From: Nitrospira sp.
GTDB lineage: Bacteria > Nitrospirota > Nitrospiria > Nitrospirales > Nitrospiraceae
Reading direction: 5' to 3'
NCBI GenBank assembly: GCA_029194665.1
Contig: JARFXO010000004.1
Span: 465,164-529,163 of the forward strand
DNA length: 64,000 nt
Each line of letters opens with the position of its first letter. Position 1 is the stretch's first letter. The notes beneath the pieces were generated by a model that saw only the letters and a program-made list of their open reading frames with translations, did not search any database and was not told the origin of the DNA. Position numbers and translations under genes: made by a program. Of this stretch, positions 37,561-46,549 are shown piece after piece.

Positions 37561-38826
37561 ATGGACATCCTCATCCTTTTAGGATTGATAGGGTTATCCG
37601 CTATTATTTCAACGGCCGAGATCGGTTTCTTCTCGGTCAACGAAACTCGCCTGAAAGCCTTAGCGCAGAACGGCAGCAAACGGGCAGCCAAAGCCCTTCA
37701 ATTGAGGAGCGACCCCCAAAAGCTCCTCTCGACCATTCTGGTAGGTGACCGCCTCGTCAGCACTGCGACACCTATGTTGGCCACCTTCATCACATTGAAT
37801 GCCTACGGGGGCAAGAGTGTATTCGAAGAAGCGATCGCGGTCATGGTCGGTATCTTGACCTTTGTTCTCTTAGTGTCAGTGGATGTCATCCCAAAGACTC
37901 TAGCGGCAAAGTTCTCCGTACCCGTCACGCTGAACATGGCCTACCCTATCTATTGGGTCCAGGTCATGTTGAGGCCTCTGCTTTTTCTGATCGTCCCCCT
38001 GATCTACAGTTTGACGGGGGGAAAGGGGTTGACGCTTCCCTTGGTGACTGAGGAAGAGCTGAAAATCATGCTGGACCAAGGGGGAAAAGCCGGGGAAATA
38101 GAATCGGAAGAAGTCAAAATGATCAAGAACGTGTTTCAACTGAAGGATATTACGGCGGAAGATGCGATGACGCCGCGCATCTATGTGTTTTCTCTCGATG
38201 GGAACCTTCGACTCAGTGAAGCACAAGAGCTGCTCTATAATTCCAAGTATTCCAGAATCCCGCTCTTTGACGGCATGCTCGATAACATCACGGGGATTCT
38301 CTACAAGGCGAAGGCGCTGACTGAGTTGGCCAAAGGGAAAACCGATTTGCGCCTTCGGGATATCGCCCATCCTCCGCTCTTCGTCCCGGCAGGGAAAACG
38401 GCGGACGACTTAATGAAGCAGTTCCAGCAGGAAAAGCGGCATATGGGAGTCGTCGTCAACGAATTCGGTGGCGTCATGGGGTTGGTGACGCTCGAAGATC
38501 TCCTCGAGGAAGTCGTGGGTGAGATCGTCGATGAAACGGATATCACGGAAGAACTCATCAAACGCATCGGAAAGAACCAAATCCTGGTCCATGGACGGAC
38601 GGAAGTTCGAAAGGTGAACGACTTCTTGAAAGTCGAGCTTGGCGATGAAGCCCTGACAATCGGAGGGCTGATCCAGGAAAATCTTGGTCGCATTCCTCGG
38701 GCAGGAGAAGAACTCCGCATCGAGAATTGCCGTCTGGTGGTCCATGAGGCGGACCCGCGATCGATACGAAGCGTACAAATTTTCAAAGTCGAAAAAGTGC
38801 CTGTCCCGGTCGAAGCCTCGGTGTGA
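37561..38826 (+). CDS. CNNM/CBS-domain transporter (HlyC/CorC family)
   Basis: 421 residues. N-terminal DUF21/CNNM membrane domain with about four hydrophobic segments (residues 1-140; AIISTAEIGFFSVNETRLKAL). Two CBS domains follow (about 190-320): DAMTPRIYVFSLDG, then HMGVVVNEFGGVMGLVTLED, which is diagnostic. A C-terminal CorC_HlyC domain (about 340-415) contains GLIQENLGRIPRAGEEL. Relatives are Mg2+/Co2+ efflux or Na+-coupled transporters; the older name hemolysin is misleading. Convergent with ligA, with no gap. Confidence 0.88.
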   Translation: MDILILLGLIGLSAIISTAEIGFFSVNETRLKALAQNGSKRAAKALQLRSDPQKLLSTILVGDRLVSTATPMLATFITLNAYGGKSVFEEAIAVMVGILTFVLLVSVDVIPKTLAAKFSVPVTLNMAYPIYWVQVMLRPLLFLIVPLIYSLTGGKGLTLPLVTEEELKIMLDQGGKAGEIESEEVKMIKNVFQLKDITAEDAMTPRIYVFSLDGNLRLSEAQELLYNSKYSRIPLFDGMLDNITGILYKAKALTELAKGKTDLRLRDIAHPPLFVPAGKTADDLMKQFQQEKRHMGVVVNEFGGVMGLVTLEDLLEEVVGEIVDETDITEELIKRIGKNQILVHGRTEVRKVNDFLKVELGDEALTIGGLIQENLGRIPRAGEELRIENCRLVVHEADPRSIRSVQIFKVEKVPVPVEASV

Positions 38827-40887
38827 CTAACTCTCCCTCTGTTGCTCTATCAAGTCCAGGAAGGCCTTCTCGTCAAGGACCGTCACCCCTAATTCTGCAG
38901 CCAGATCGAGTTTAGAGCCAGGGTCTGTGCCGGCTACGACGTAGCTTGTCTTCTTGCTGACGCTGGAGGACACAGTGGCGCCCAACCGTTCGACCAACGC
39001 CTTGGCCTCATCCCTCGTCAGCCGCATCAATCCACCGGTGAACACGAAGCTCTTACCCGAGAAAAGCAACGCTGCCCGATTCTGAGATGAGGGCGTGTCG
39101 ATGATCGACAGGCCCAGGGCGTGCAGTTGGTCGATGACCCGTCGGTTCGAGTTTTCTTGGAAGTAGGAGACCAAACTTTCGGAGATTTCGGGACCGATCT
39201 CTCGGATTTCTTGAAAACGGTCACGGTCAGCCGACATGATGGCATCAAGAGAGCCGAACTCTTTCGCGAGCACTTTTGCGACGTGTCGCCCTACTTGCCG
39301 GATTCCCAGGCCCATCAAAAATCGGTCGAGCGAGACGTTTTTGCTCCGAGTGATGGCGTCAAGGAGAAGGGTCGACGATCGTTCCGCAAAACCCTCGAGC
39401 TCAAGAAGTTGTTCAGGCCTCAGCCGATACAGGTCGGAGAGATTCTTCACAAGGCCGTGGTCGACCAATTGAGCAACCGTTTTCTTACCCAGTCCGTCGA
39501 TATTGAGCGCGGCCTTGGACGCGAAGTGTTCAATGGCGCCTTTCAGTTGGGCTGGACAGGCGGCTTGGCCTGTGCAGTAGAAGTAGGCACCCTCTCTTGC
39601 CACGGCAGAACCGCATATCGGACAGTGAGACGGCATATGGAAAGGGTCTGACCTGACTTCATTCGAGACGGGGATACGCTCAGCGATCGCTGGAATGACA
39701 TCCCCTGCGCGCTCGACTCGCACCCTGTCGCCTATGCGGATGTCCTTTCTAGCCACCTCATCGGCATTGTGTAGGGTTGCTCGGCTGATGGTAACCCCGC
39801 CCACCTCCACCGGCTTCAGTAGGGCGAGAGGAGTCAAGGTTCCGGTCCGGCCGACGGAGATGGCAATGTCATGTACCTCCGTGATTTCCTTCCGAGGAGC
39901 AAACTTGAACGCGATGGCCCAACGAGGGCTTCTGGATTTCATTCCAAGTCGCGCCTGCCAATCCGCACGATCGACTTTCACCACGACCCCATCAATTTCA
40001 TAGGGGAGATTCTCGCGATGCTCTGCCGTTTCCCGGTGAAATGCCAGGACCTGGTCGATGGTCTCGCATCGTCGGCGAAGGGTAGGGACCGGAAGTCCAC
40101 AGGCAGCCAACATTTCCAATTCGGCCCAGTGCGACAGGGGATGGCTTCCGGTCATCGCCATCACTTCATAGCAAGTGACGACAAGGGGCCGAGAGGCGGT
40201 AATTTGCGAATCGAGTTGTCGAAGAGAGCCGGCGGCGGCGTTGCGTGGGTTTGCAAAGGCGTCGTCCCCCCGTTCGGTCATTCGGCGGTTGAGCGCATGA
40301 AAGTCGGAGAGACGCATGTACACTTCGCCACGCACGGCTAGATGATCCGGGTACGTGCCGGCCTGCAACTGTAGAGGTAGCGATCGAATTGTGCGAAGAT
40401 TAATGGTGATATCCTCGCCGACATTGCCATCCCCACGGGTTGAACCACGAACAAACGTCCCGTGGTCGTAGACTATTTCAACCGACAGACCGTCGAATTT
40501 TGGCTCGACCGTGTACTCGACTTGATCCGTGCTCAGCTCCCGTTTCATCCGCTGGTCGAAGGCCAGAACCTCCTCAGAATTCACCAAGGAATCAAGGCTC
40601 AACATGGGCCGTTCGTGTTGTACCTTGCCGAGTTCGTCCAGAGGAGGGGCACCGACGCGCTGTGTCGGGGAATCGGGGGTGACCAGCTCCGGGTAAGCCA
40701 GTTCGAGGGCGACCAAATCTTGGAACAACCGATCGTACTCCCCATCGGAGATCTGAGGGTGGTCCTTGACGTAGTAGAGATAATCGTGATGCCTGATCTG
40801 GTCCTTCAGTTGAGCGAGCCGCTCTTGCTCCGAGCGAGTGGCTCTGGAAGAGGACGGAGCGTCGTCATAGAGTGAATCCTTTCGCAT
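38827..40887 (-). CDS. ligA: NAD-dependent DNA ligase
   Basis: 686 residues. It seals nicks during replication and repair using NAD+. Domains: Ia (HHDYLYYVKDHPQISDGEYD, about residues 32-52), the adenylation domain with active-site Lys in VEPKFDGLSVEIVYD, the OB fold, a Cys4 zinc finger (CPICGSAVAREGAYFYC...C), helix-hairpin-helix repeats and a C-terminal BRCT domain (FSGKSFVFTGGLMRLTRDEA). The 1580-bp insertion sequence begins 150 bases upstream of its start. Confidence 0.97.
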   Translation of the reverse strand: MRKDSLYDDAPSSSRATRSEQERLAQLKDQIRHHDYLYYVKDHPQISDGEYDRLFQDLVALELAYPELVTPDSPTQRVGAPPLDELGKVQHERPMLSLDSLVNSEEVLAFDQRMKRELSTDQVEYTVEPKFDGLSVEIVYDHGTFVRGSTRGDGNVGEDITINLRTIRSLPLQLQAGTYPDHLAVRGEVYMRLSDFHALNRRMTERGDDAFANPRNAAAGSLRQLDSQITASRPLVVTCYEVMAMTGSHPLSHWAELEMLAACGLPVPTLRRRCETIDQVLAFHRETAEHRENLPYEIDGVVVKVDRADWQARLGMKSRSPRWAIAFKFAPRKEITEVHDIAISVGRTGTLTPLALLKPVEVGGVTISRATLHNADEVARKDIRIGDRVRVERAGDVIPAIAERIPVSNEVRSDPFHMPSHCPICGSAVAREGAYFYCTGQAACPAQLKGAIEHFASKAALNIDGLGKKTVAQLVDHGLVKNLSDLYRLRPEQLLELEGFAERSSTLLLDAITRSKNVSLDRFLMGLGIRQVGRHVAKVLAKEFGSLDAIMSADRDRFQEIREIGPEISESLVSYFQENSNRRVIDQLHALGLSIIDTPSSQNRAALLFSGKSFVFTGGLMRLTRDEAKALVERLGATVSSSVSKKTSYVVAGTDPGSKLDLAAELGVTVLDEKAFLDLIEQQRES

Positions 40888-41036
40888 CGCTGTTCTTAAC
40901 GAGATGAAGCCTCGACGATCATCCTATAGGCTGCAATGAGGGATAACATTTGGCATGAACGAGGAAAGCGGCCGGAGCTGTGCCGACCCTAGCATAGCGA
41001 TCCTGAAACGGTCAAACCCGACCAGTCTGGTCCGCT

Positions 41037-42616
41037 CCTATCAAGCCATTTAAAAATCTTACCTACCGGGGGATCGTTGGGTCATTTGTGAATCTTACCG
41101 AGCGGCTCATCGCTCCTTGCACACAGGAGCATCTTTGGGGCGGTCCGTCTGGGAAATCGACCGCTGTATGTGGCCCAGGATCAACGATCGCCCTGGCGTC
41201 CATGCCGGAGTAGCCTCACTTATGAGCGTCCTGTGCCGCGTAGGGTCTGGTTCTGGCGCGGGACATTGGGGTTGAAGGTCCAGCCACGCCACGGCGTACT
41301 CGCCCGAGGCTGCGGCGGCCGGGGCGCTGGCTCGCGCGGCGTGCGACTGGCCCGTGTGGCGAGTGCCCAGAGCTGTTCCAGGCGCTGATCAATGCGCTGG
41401 GAGAGGATGAAGGGATCCGTGGTCTCCAGCACGCGCTGCAGGGCCGCGACCTTCGCCGGATCTGCCGCTGGACACACTCGTACCCGCTCGAACGGCGTCT
41501 GTGGGGCATCATAGCGGCGAATCCGTCGCGAGCCCACGCGCTCCTTGCGCACGAGTTTCATGGAGGGCTGAAAGAGGTTCTGAAAGAGCCGCAAGTCCGC
41601 ATACAGGGCGTTCAGCGCCGCCAAGGCTTCCCGACTCTCGTACCGCTCCCAGCCGACCAACTTACGCACATGCGTCCAGTTCTTCTGCTCCACATGCGCG
41701 TTGTCATCCTTCTTGTAGGGCCGCGAGCGGGTAAACTGGACCTGCCGACCGGTGGGCCGCTTCTGACACCAGGCCAGCAGATGGTCGTTGATAAACTCGC
41801 TCCCGTTGTCGGAATCCACGCCCCGCAGAGAGAACGGGAGCTGTGACTCGATGATGGTCAGGGCCTGCACCACCCCGTGCCGACTCTTGCCCCGCACCGC
41901 CTGCCGCTCCACCCACGTGGTGTGAATATCGACCCCGTCCAGCGTGTGCAGAAACTCCCCGGCGGCCGAGGCGCCGGAATGCGAGACCAGATCGATCTCC
42001 AGATAGCCCGGCTTGCTGACGTCCCAGTGCTCCGTTTTGATGGGAATCAGGTGCTTCAACAAGGACCCTGGCCGCGTCGTCCCATACAGCCGCCGCTTGA
42101 TTCGGCGCTTCCGTTCCCCTAGCCGTCGGTCGATCTGCCGGGCACTGATTCGCCGAAGCTGGGCTTCCAGCGCCGGGGGGACTGTGGTTCGCCGTTTCAA
42201 CCAGGGCAGCCAGTGCGGAATCGCGGCCTGCAACCGTTGGCCACAGAGATACCCGGCGGCTTGCCAGATCTCAGCAAGCAGGCGGATCACTGGCTCGCCA
42301 TAGGTCGGTCGCCGTCGGCCCGCCCGGCGCACCGGCGGCTGGGGCGGCCGCTGCTGGCGCAACACCCCGATCGCATATTTGCGATGATACCCACACACGC
42401 GCGTCACTTCGTCGAGCAACGCCGAGCGCTCCGAGCGACTGGCTCGTTGATACCGCTGCCACATGATTCGCAGATACTCGCCCTTCGCCCGTCGCGCCAT
42501 CGGCTCTGCCTCCATCGGCCCCCTCCTCTGGGCCCGCACCATGCGGCCCCGGAGGGTAAGATTGACAAATGACGCAACGATCGGTGGCCCGGTAAGATTT
42601 TAGATGACTCAATACG
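41037..42616 (-). mobile_element. 1580-bp insertion sequence, copy 1 (DDE/rve transposase)
   Basis: Ends are CCTATCAAGCCATTTAAAA and, inverted, CGTATTGAGTCATCTAAAA, an imperfect inverted repeat continuing to ATCTTACC. A 5-bp target duplication CCGCT flanks it (41032-41036 and 42617-42621). Each end contains a second internal box that again finishes in AATCTTACC, so each end has two candidate transposase-binding sites. It is nearly identical to the copy at 53340 and has the same net length, which fixes both boundaries. Confidence 0.93.
41220..42542 (-). CDS. Transposase with integrase-core domain, copy 1
   Basis: 440 residues. An N-terminal helix-turn-helix region (residues about 20-65, with SALLDEVTRVCGYHRKYAIG) is followed by an rve-type catalytic domain: Asp in YLEIDLVSHSGASAAGEF, Asp in GVDSDNGSEFINDHLL, and Glu in NAHVEQKNWTHVRKLVG form the DDE triad. 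The C-terminus is basic and Arg/Pro-rich. Related to IS481/IS3-like integrase-fold transposases; the exact IS family is not settled. It differs from copy 2 by one residue near the end (GWTFNPN versus GWTFSPN). Confidence 0.9.
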   Translation of the reverse strand: MVRAQRRGPMEAEPMARRAKGEYLRIMWQRYQRASRSERSALLDEVTRVCGYHRKYAIGVLRQQRPPQPPVRRAGRRRPTYGEPVIRLLAEIWQAAGYLCGQRLQAAIPHWLPWLKRRTTVPPALEAQLRRISARQIDRRLGERKRRIKRRLYGTTRPGSLLKHLIPIKTEHWDVSKPGYLEIDLVSHSGASAAGEFLHTLDGVDIHTTWVERQAVRGKSRHGVVQALTIIESQLPFSLRGVDSDNGSEFINDHLLAWCQKRPTGRQVQFTRSRPYKKDDNAHVEQKNWTHVRKLVGWERYESREALAALNALYADLRLFQNLFQPSMKLVRKERVGSRRIRRYDAPQTPFERVRVCPAADPAKVAALQRVLETTDPFILSQRIDQRLEQLWALATRASRTPREPAPRPPQPRASTPWRGWTFNPNVPRQNQTLRGTGRS

Positions 42617-42621
42617 CCGCT

Positions 42622-42650
42622 TTGACTTTCGCTTCCGTGGCCACTATTCT
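42622..42650 (+). promoter_or_regulatory. Sigma-70 promoter of the lysM lipoprotein gene (and perhaps trpE)
   Basis: TTGACT (42622-42627) and TATTCT (42645-42650) have a 17-base spacer and lie 56 bases before the start codon. The insertion-sequence target duplication ends at 42621, directly against the -35 box. Confidence 0.7.
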
Positions 42651-42705
42651 AAGAATCTCTTCGGCAGGTCTGAAGTCAGCAGAAAGCCTGGGCAAAGGAG
42701 GATGT

Positions 42706-43350
42706 ATGCAGAAGGGAGAGCAGCAGGGCTGTGAGCGTGTGCGGAGGATTCCTTTAGTGGGAGTACTGCTCTGTACTGGTTTGCTGGTCAGTGGGTGTGT
42801 CGTGTTAGAGGAAAAGTACAACGCAGAAAAAGCCAGAAGTCTGAATTTTCAACGCCTGCTCGCTCAGGAAGAAAAGCGGACGGCTGAGCTCGACAGCGAA
42901 ATCAGGCATACCAAGGCTGAACTGGCTGAATATGAGGCGAGGAATCGTGAGCTGTCTACTCAGGTGCAAATGACACGAGAGCAGATGGCACGGCTCCAAG
43001 AAGAGACCGAAGCGATCCGGGAAGCGACCCTGCTGGAACGAAAAGCCTTGGAGGATATGCAGCGGAAAGGCCATTCTCCTTCAGCCAAACCGAAAAAAGC
43101 TGAACCGCCGAAAGCTGCTTCCGGCGGTCGTGGGGGAGCCATTCTGCCGGACAAGGGGATGGTGGCTGTGACCGAGCCGCCTCCTCCGTCTAAGGTAGCA
43201 GCGGGAACTGTGCATGTGGTGAAGCCTGGGGAAACCCTGTTCAGCATCAGCAAGCGGTATGGAATTGAGGTCGATAAGCTGAAGAAGCTGAATAATCTGC
43301 CGGATGACATCGTCGAGATCGGACAGAAGCTCCAGGTAGGAGCAGAGTAA
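42706..43350 (+). CDS. LysM-domain lipoprotein with coiled coil
   Basis: 214 residues from ATG 42706, which has AGGAGG five bases upstream. Lipoprotein signal with lipobox VSGC. A long coiled coil follows (about residues 40-115, EEKRTAELDSEIRHTKAEL), then a Pro/Lys-rich linker, then a C-terminal LysM domain (about 168-212, VHVVKPGETLFSISKRYGI) that binds peptidoglycan. It is likely an outer-membrane-anchored, wall-binding protein. It ends 10 bases before trpE, so the two may share a transcript although they are functionally unrelated. Confidence 0.85.
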   Translation: MQKGEQQGCERVRRIPLVGVLLCTGLLVSGCVVLEEKYNAEKARSLNFQRLLAQEEKRTAELDSEIRHTKAELAEYEARNRELSTQVQMTREQMARLQEETEAIREATLLERKALEDMQRKGHSPSAKPKKAEPPKAASGGRGGAILPDKGMVAVTEPPPPSKVAAGTVHVVKPGETLFSISKRYGIEVDKLKKLNNLPDDIVEIGQKLQVGAE

Positions 43351-43360
43351 GCGGAACGAC

Positions 43361-44857
43361 ATGCGAACCGCGACCTATTCACTCACGCTGGATGAGTTTC
43401 GCTCGTACGCAAAGCAGGGCAATCTCATTCCGTTATTCCGTGAAGTCTTGGCGGACCATGATACTCCGGTCTCAGCCTTTGACAAGATCGACCACGGTCC
43501 TTCGGCCTATCTGTTGGAAAGTATTCAAGGGGGAGAAAAGTGGGCCAGATACTCATTTCTTGGGAGTGGGTCTCCGCTCGTCATCTACGAAGATCGTGGC
43601 GATCTTTGCCTGAAGAAGGGCTCGGAGTGCCGTCGGATCCCTAGTCGAGGAGCGCCACTGGACCGTCTCCATGAAATCATGGAGACCTATCGCACCGTGA
43701 CCGTTCCGGATTTGCCTCGCTTCGTGGGTGGAGCCGTCGGTTACCTCGGCTATGACATCGTCAAGACATTTGAGGATCTTCCTTCTCGCGGAAAGGACCG
43801 CCTCGATCCACCGGAGTTTGCCTTTCTCCTGACGGAGACGCTGCTCATTTTCGATAACGTCTCGCAGAAAATCAAAGTCGTGGCTAATGCGCACGTGAAG
43901 TCAACATCGGACAGGGACGTTCGCGCCGCCTATCGTGAAGCGACAGACAGGATTGAAGAGATGATTGCGAGAATCCGGCGGCCTCTGAGGCGTGTCAGGC
44001 CGAAGCGTCGCCGCGCTCCAATTCGGTTTACCGCAAACATGAGCAGGGCGGATTTTGAGAAAATGGTGTCTCGCGCCAAGGAATACATCAGTGCCGGGGA
44101 TATCTTTCAGTGCGTCCTGTCGCAGCGATGGGAAACGAATCTCCAGGCTTCCCCGTTTCAACTCTATAGGGCCTTGCGACTCGTGAATCCGTCGCCGTAC
44201 ATGTATTACCTCAGGCTGGCTGGTGTTGAACTTGTGGGCTCGTCTCCCGAAATTCTTGTGCGTTGTGAGGACGGGCTTGTCTCGGTACGCCCCATTGCCG
44301 GCACCAGACGGCGTGGCGCGACGTTGGATGAGGACTCGGAGTTAGAACGCCGTCTCCTTGCCGATGCCAAGGAACGGGCTGAACATATCATGTTGGTGGA
44401 CCTCGGACGCAACGATGTTGGCCGTGTGGCTGAACAGGGGTCCGTCCAGGTCGAGTCATTGATGAATGTCGAGCGATACTCGCACGTCATGCATATGGTC
44501 TCGAATGTCACAGGCAAGCTGCGTGCGAACCGGACGGTATATGATGTGCTGAAGGCCTGCTTCCCCGCCGGTACCGTGTCCGGTGCCCCTAAGATCAGAG
44601 CGATGGAAATCATCGAGGAACTTGAGCCGACCAGGCGCGGACCCTACGCCGGCGCCGTCGGCTATGTCGGGTTTTCAGGGAATATGGATATGTGCATCAA
44701 TATCCGCACGGTCGTTGTCTCTCGGCATCGGGCCTTCATCCAGGCCGGCGCTGGCATCGTCGCCGACTCGAACCCAGAACATGAGTACGAAGAAACCTGC
44801 AATAAGGCCCGCGCCATGATGAAGGCGATCGAACTGGCGGAACAGGGGTTGGAATAG
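43361..44857 (+). CDS. trpE: Anthranilate synthase component I
   Basis: 498 residues. It converts chorismate and ammonia or glutamine-derived nitrogen to anthranilate. The N-terminal feedback-binding region contains AYLLESIQGGEKWARYSFLG (Trp-binding LLES motif). The chorismate-binding core has IFQCVLSQRWE, RPIAGTRRRGAT and CFPAGTVSGAPKIRAMEII. Length and motifs fit TrpE rather than PabB. Its glutaminase partner trpG lies 1.7 kb downstream beyond an antisense gene. Confidence 0.96.
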   Translation: MRTATYSLTLDEFRSYAKQGNLIPLFREVLADHDTPVSAFDKIDHGPSAYLLESIQGGEKWARYSFLGSGSPLVIYEDRGDLCLKKGSECRRIPSRGAPLDRLHEIMETYRTVTVPDLPRFVGGAVGYLGYDIVKTFEDLPSRGKDRLDPPEFAFLLTETLLIFDNVSQKIKVVANAHVKSTSDRDVRAAYREATDRIEEMIARIRRPLRRVRPKRRRAPIRFTANMSRADFEKMVSRAKEYISAGDIFQCVLSQRWETNLQASPFQLYRALRLVNPSPYMYYLRLAGVELVGSSPEILVRCEDGLVSVRPIAGTRRRGATLDEDSELERRLLADAKERAEHIMLVDLGRNDVGRVAEQGSVQVESLMNVERYSHVMHMVSNVTGKLRANRTVYDVLKACFPAGTVSGAPKIRAMEIIEELEPTRRGPYAGAVGYVGFSGNMDMCINIRTVVVSRHRAFIQAGAGIVADSNPEHEYEETCNKARAMMKAIELAEQGLE

Positions 44858-45021
44858 AGGCCAAACCAACAATCCGCTGAACACCGTCAAATGGTACAAG
44901 CGCTCTTTTCAGACCTCTCAACCTTTTTTGGTGCGCTGTGCTTTTCAATCAGCCGGGTGGGGTAACCCTAATCCACCGAAAGGTGCTGAGCCTCACTTCT
45001 TTTGACCCTTCTTATCGAACC

Positions 45022-46077
45022 CTACTCCAGCTTCTTCCTGACACGGCGAATCACTTCGTCTGTAAATTCCGTGGTTGTCGCCCGTCCCTGTAGATCGACT
45101 GTCCGTATGCCGTCCGAGACCACCTCGAAGACTGAGTTTTCAACGGCACGTGCAACGACGGCTTCCGGTTTGCCCATATAGGAAAGCGCTGAGGCGCCAG
45201 CCAGAATCATAGCCATGGGGTTGGCGAGGTTCTTGCCGAACAGCATGGGCGCCGTACCGTGCGGGGCTTCCGACATGACGACACGGACACGCCAGTCCTG
45301 GTCTAGGCTGAGAAGAAGCGATTCCGATCCGGCGATGGAACCGAACAGTTGCAAGACCAGGTCGCTTAGGCAGTCGCCATCCCGATTCAGAGCGGGGATG
45401 ACGAGCGCCTCACCGGAATGAGCCAGCAGCAGTGCATACGTTGCATCAATCAATTGAGGCTCGTAACGGATGTTGGGGTGACGGCGGGCTGCGGCGTCCA
45501 TCTCCTCCTTCAGCAGGCCTTCGTAAATCGGGCTGACGGTGTATTTGGGACCGCCGAAGACTTTGGCAATGAGCTTCTCAGCGTGATGGAATGCATATTC
45601 AGCGACCGCACGGCAGTGCCACCGCGTTATCCGTTCCGTCCGATAGGCTACTTCCTGGAGCCCTTCTCCTTCGCGCCATTCCTTTGCCCCATATGCCCCA
45701 CCGACGGCCATACGAATCACCGCAATCGGTCCGTGGATGCCACCGACGGGAGTGATTCCCGGAATGCGTCGCCCGGTGCGGACAATGACGCTCCCGTTGA
45801 TTCGCTCACGCACGATCGTGTTCGGGCTGCCGACGTCTCCTGTCGTTTCGGGAGTGATCGTGGCGGCTTTCAATCCATAACCAGCCGCCGCCATGGCAGC
45901 AGCGGCCTCTTCGACGACCCGGTTGTGGGTCGCGCGTCGATTGCCGAGGCTCAAATCGAAATGCTGGAAGCTGACTCTGAGGCCGATAACGTCAGGATCA
46001 AGGACCCGGAGCGCCTGAGCCAGGAGTTCTTCTCCGGTCTGGTCCCCGTGGAGCACGACGATGGAGTTGGGCATCAC
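45022..46077 (-). CDS. Isocitrate/isopropylmalate dehydrogenase-family enzyme (isocitrate dehydrogenase-like)
   Basis: 351 residues, start GTG 46077 or ATG 46074. It has the decarboxylating dehydrogenase fold: IVVLHGDQTGEELLAQAL, the catalytic Lys/Asp region with NRDGDCLSDLVLQLFGSIAGS, and SEAPHGTAPMLFGKNLANP. The HGTAP wording is closer to isocitrate than to isopropylmalate dehydrogenases, and leuB is separately present. The exact substrate and coenzyme are not resolved. The gene lies antisense between trpE and trpG, and I see no link to tryptophan synthesis. Confidence 0.75.
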   Translation of the reverse strand: MMPNSIVVLHGDQTGEELLAQALRVLDPDVIGLRVSFQHFDLSLGNRRATHNRVVEEAAAAMAAAGYGLKAATITPETTGDVGSPNTIVRERINGSVIVRTGRRIPGITPVGGIHGPIAVIRMAVGGAYGAKEWREGEGLQEVAYRTERITRWHCRAVAEYAFHHAEKLIAKVFGGPKYTVSPIYEGLLKEEMDAAARRHPNIRYEPQLIDATYALLLAHSGEALVIPALNRDGDCLSDLVLQLFGSIAGSESLLLSLDQDWRVRVVMSEAPHGTAPMLFGKNLANPMAMILAGASALSYMGKPEAVVARAVENSVFEVVSDGIRTVDLQGRATTTEFTDEVIRRVRKKLE

Positions 46078-46241
46078 AACCTCGCTGGGAGATCACCTTC
46101 CTTACCCGGTGAAACATTTTGGGAGCGACGATCGCCCTCAGTTGAGGGACCTCTGCGCGTATTCCCGGACTTCGACAAAATAAATACCATAGCCAACATT
46201 GCGGTGCCAGAGCCAATCGTGAAGAAGCTTCTAGCTTCCAA
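46074..46241 (-). CDS. Candidate small membrane protein coupled to the dehydrogenase gene
   Basis: 55 codons from TTG 46241: LEARSFFTIGSGTAMLAMV, then FILSKSGNTRRGPSTEGDRR, ending LPARL. One predicted transmembrane helix (residues about 6-23) and a basic hydrophilic tail. Its TGA overlaps the GTG/ATG start pair of the downstream dehydrogenase gene, the arrangement expected for translational coupling. The ribosome-binding site is weak (GAG) and I recognise no family, so it may be chance. Confidence 0.3.
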   Translation of the reverse strand: MEARSFFTIGSGTAMLAMVFILSKSGNTRRGPSTEGDRRSQNVSPGKEGDLPARL

Positions 46242-46549
46242 GGGGATAGCTCGGTGCTGTGGTTTTTGAACGAGTCTTGAGACCTGCCGTTCCCGCAGGC
46301 TGACATTGCCGCGTTGGCTCCGTGTAAGGCCGGATTAGGTGGGTTAATGGTGATGGGACGTCCCGGGCAGGAGATCAACACAGGATCGGAGCCTCCAGCG
46401 TGAGAGATGCGCTCAGCAGGGGGAAGGCTGGTGTCCTCGACAGGGAAGGCACCTGTGCCCGCTCTAGGAAGTCTGCTGTGTCATAGGACTGGAGCGGGAC
46501 ACAGCGTTTCTGTTATCGTGCTAGCGCTACAGGGTAGGTTCAGCCAATT
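46242..46549. other. Intergenic region before trpG
   Basis: This divergent region must hold the promoters of trpG and of the dehydrogenase gene. I see a small CCTGC/GCAGG inverted repeat near 46283-46299, but no convincing leader peptide, attenuator or strong sigma-70 promoter. Confidence 0.4.

Noticed and set aside
45418..46269. 283-codon plus-strand frame
   Set aside because: Antisense to the isocitrate-dehydrogenase-like gene and the small frame upstream of it; no family resemblance.
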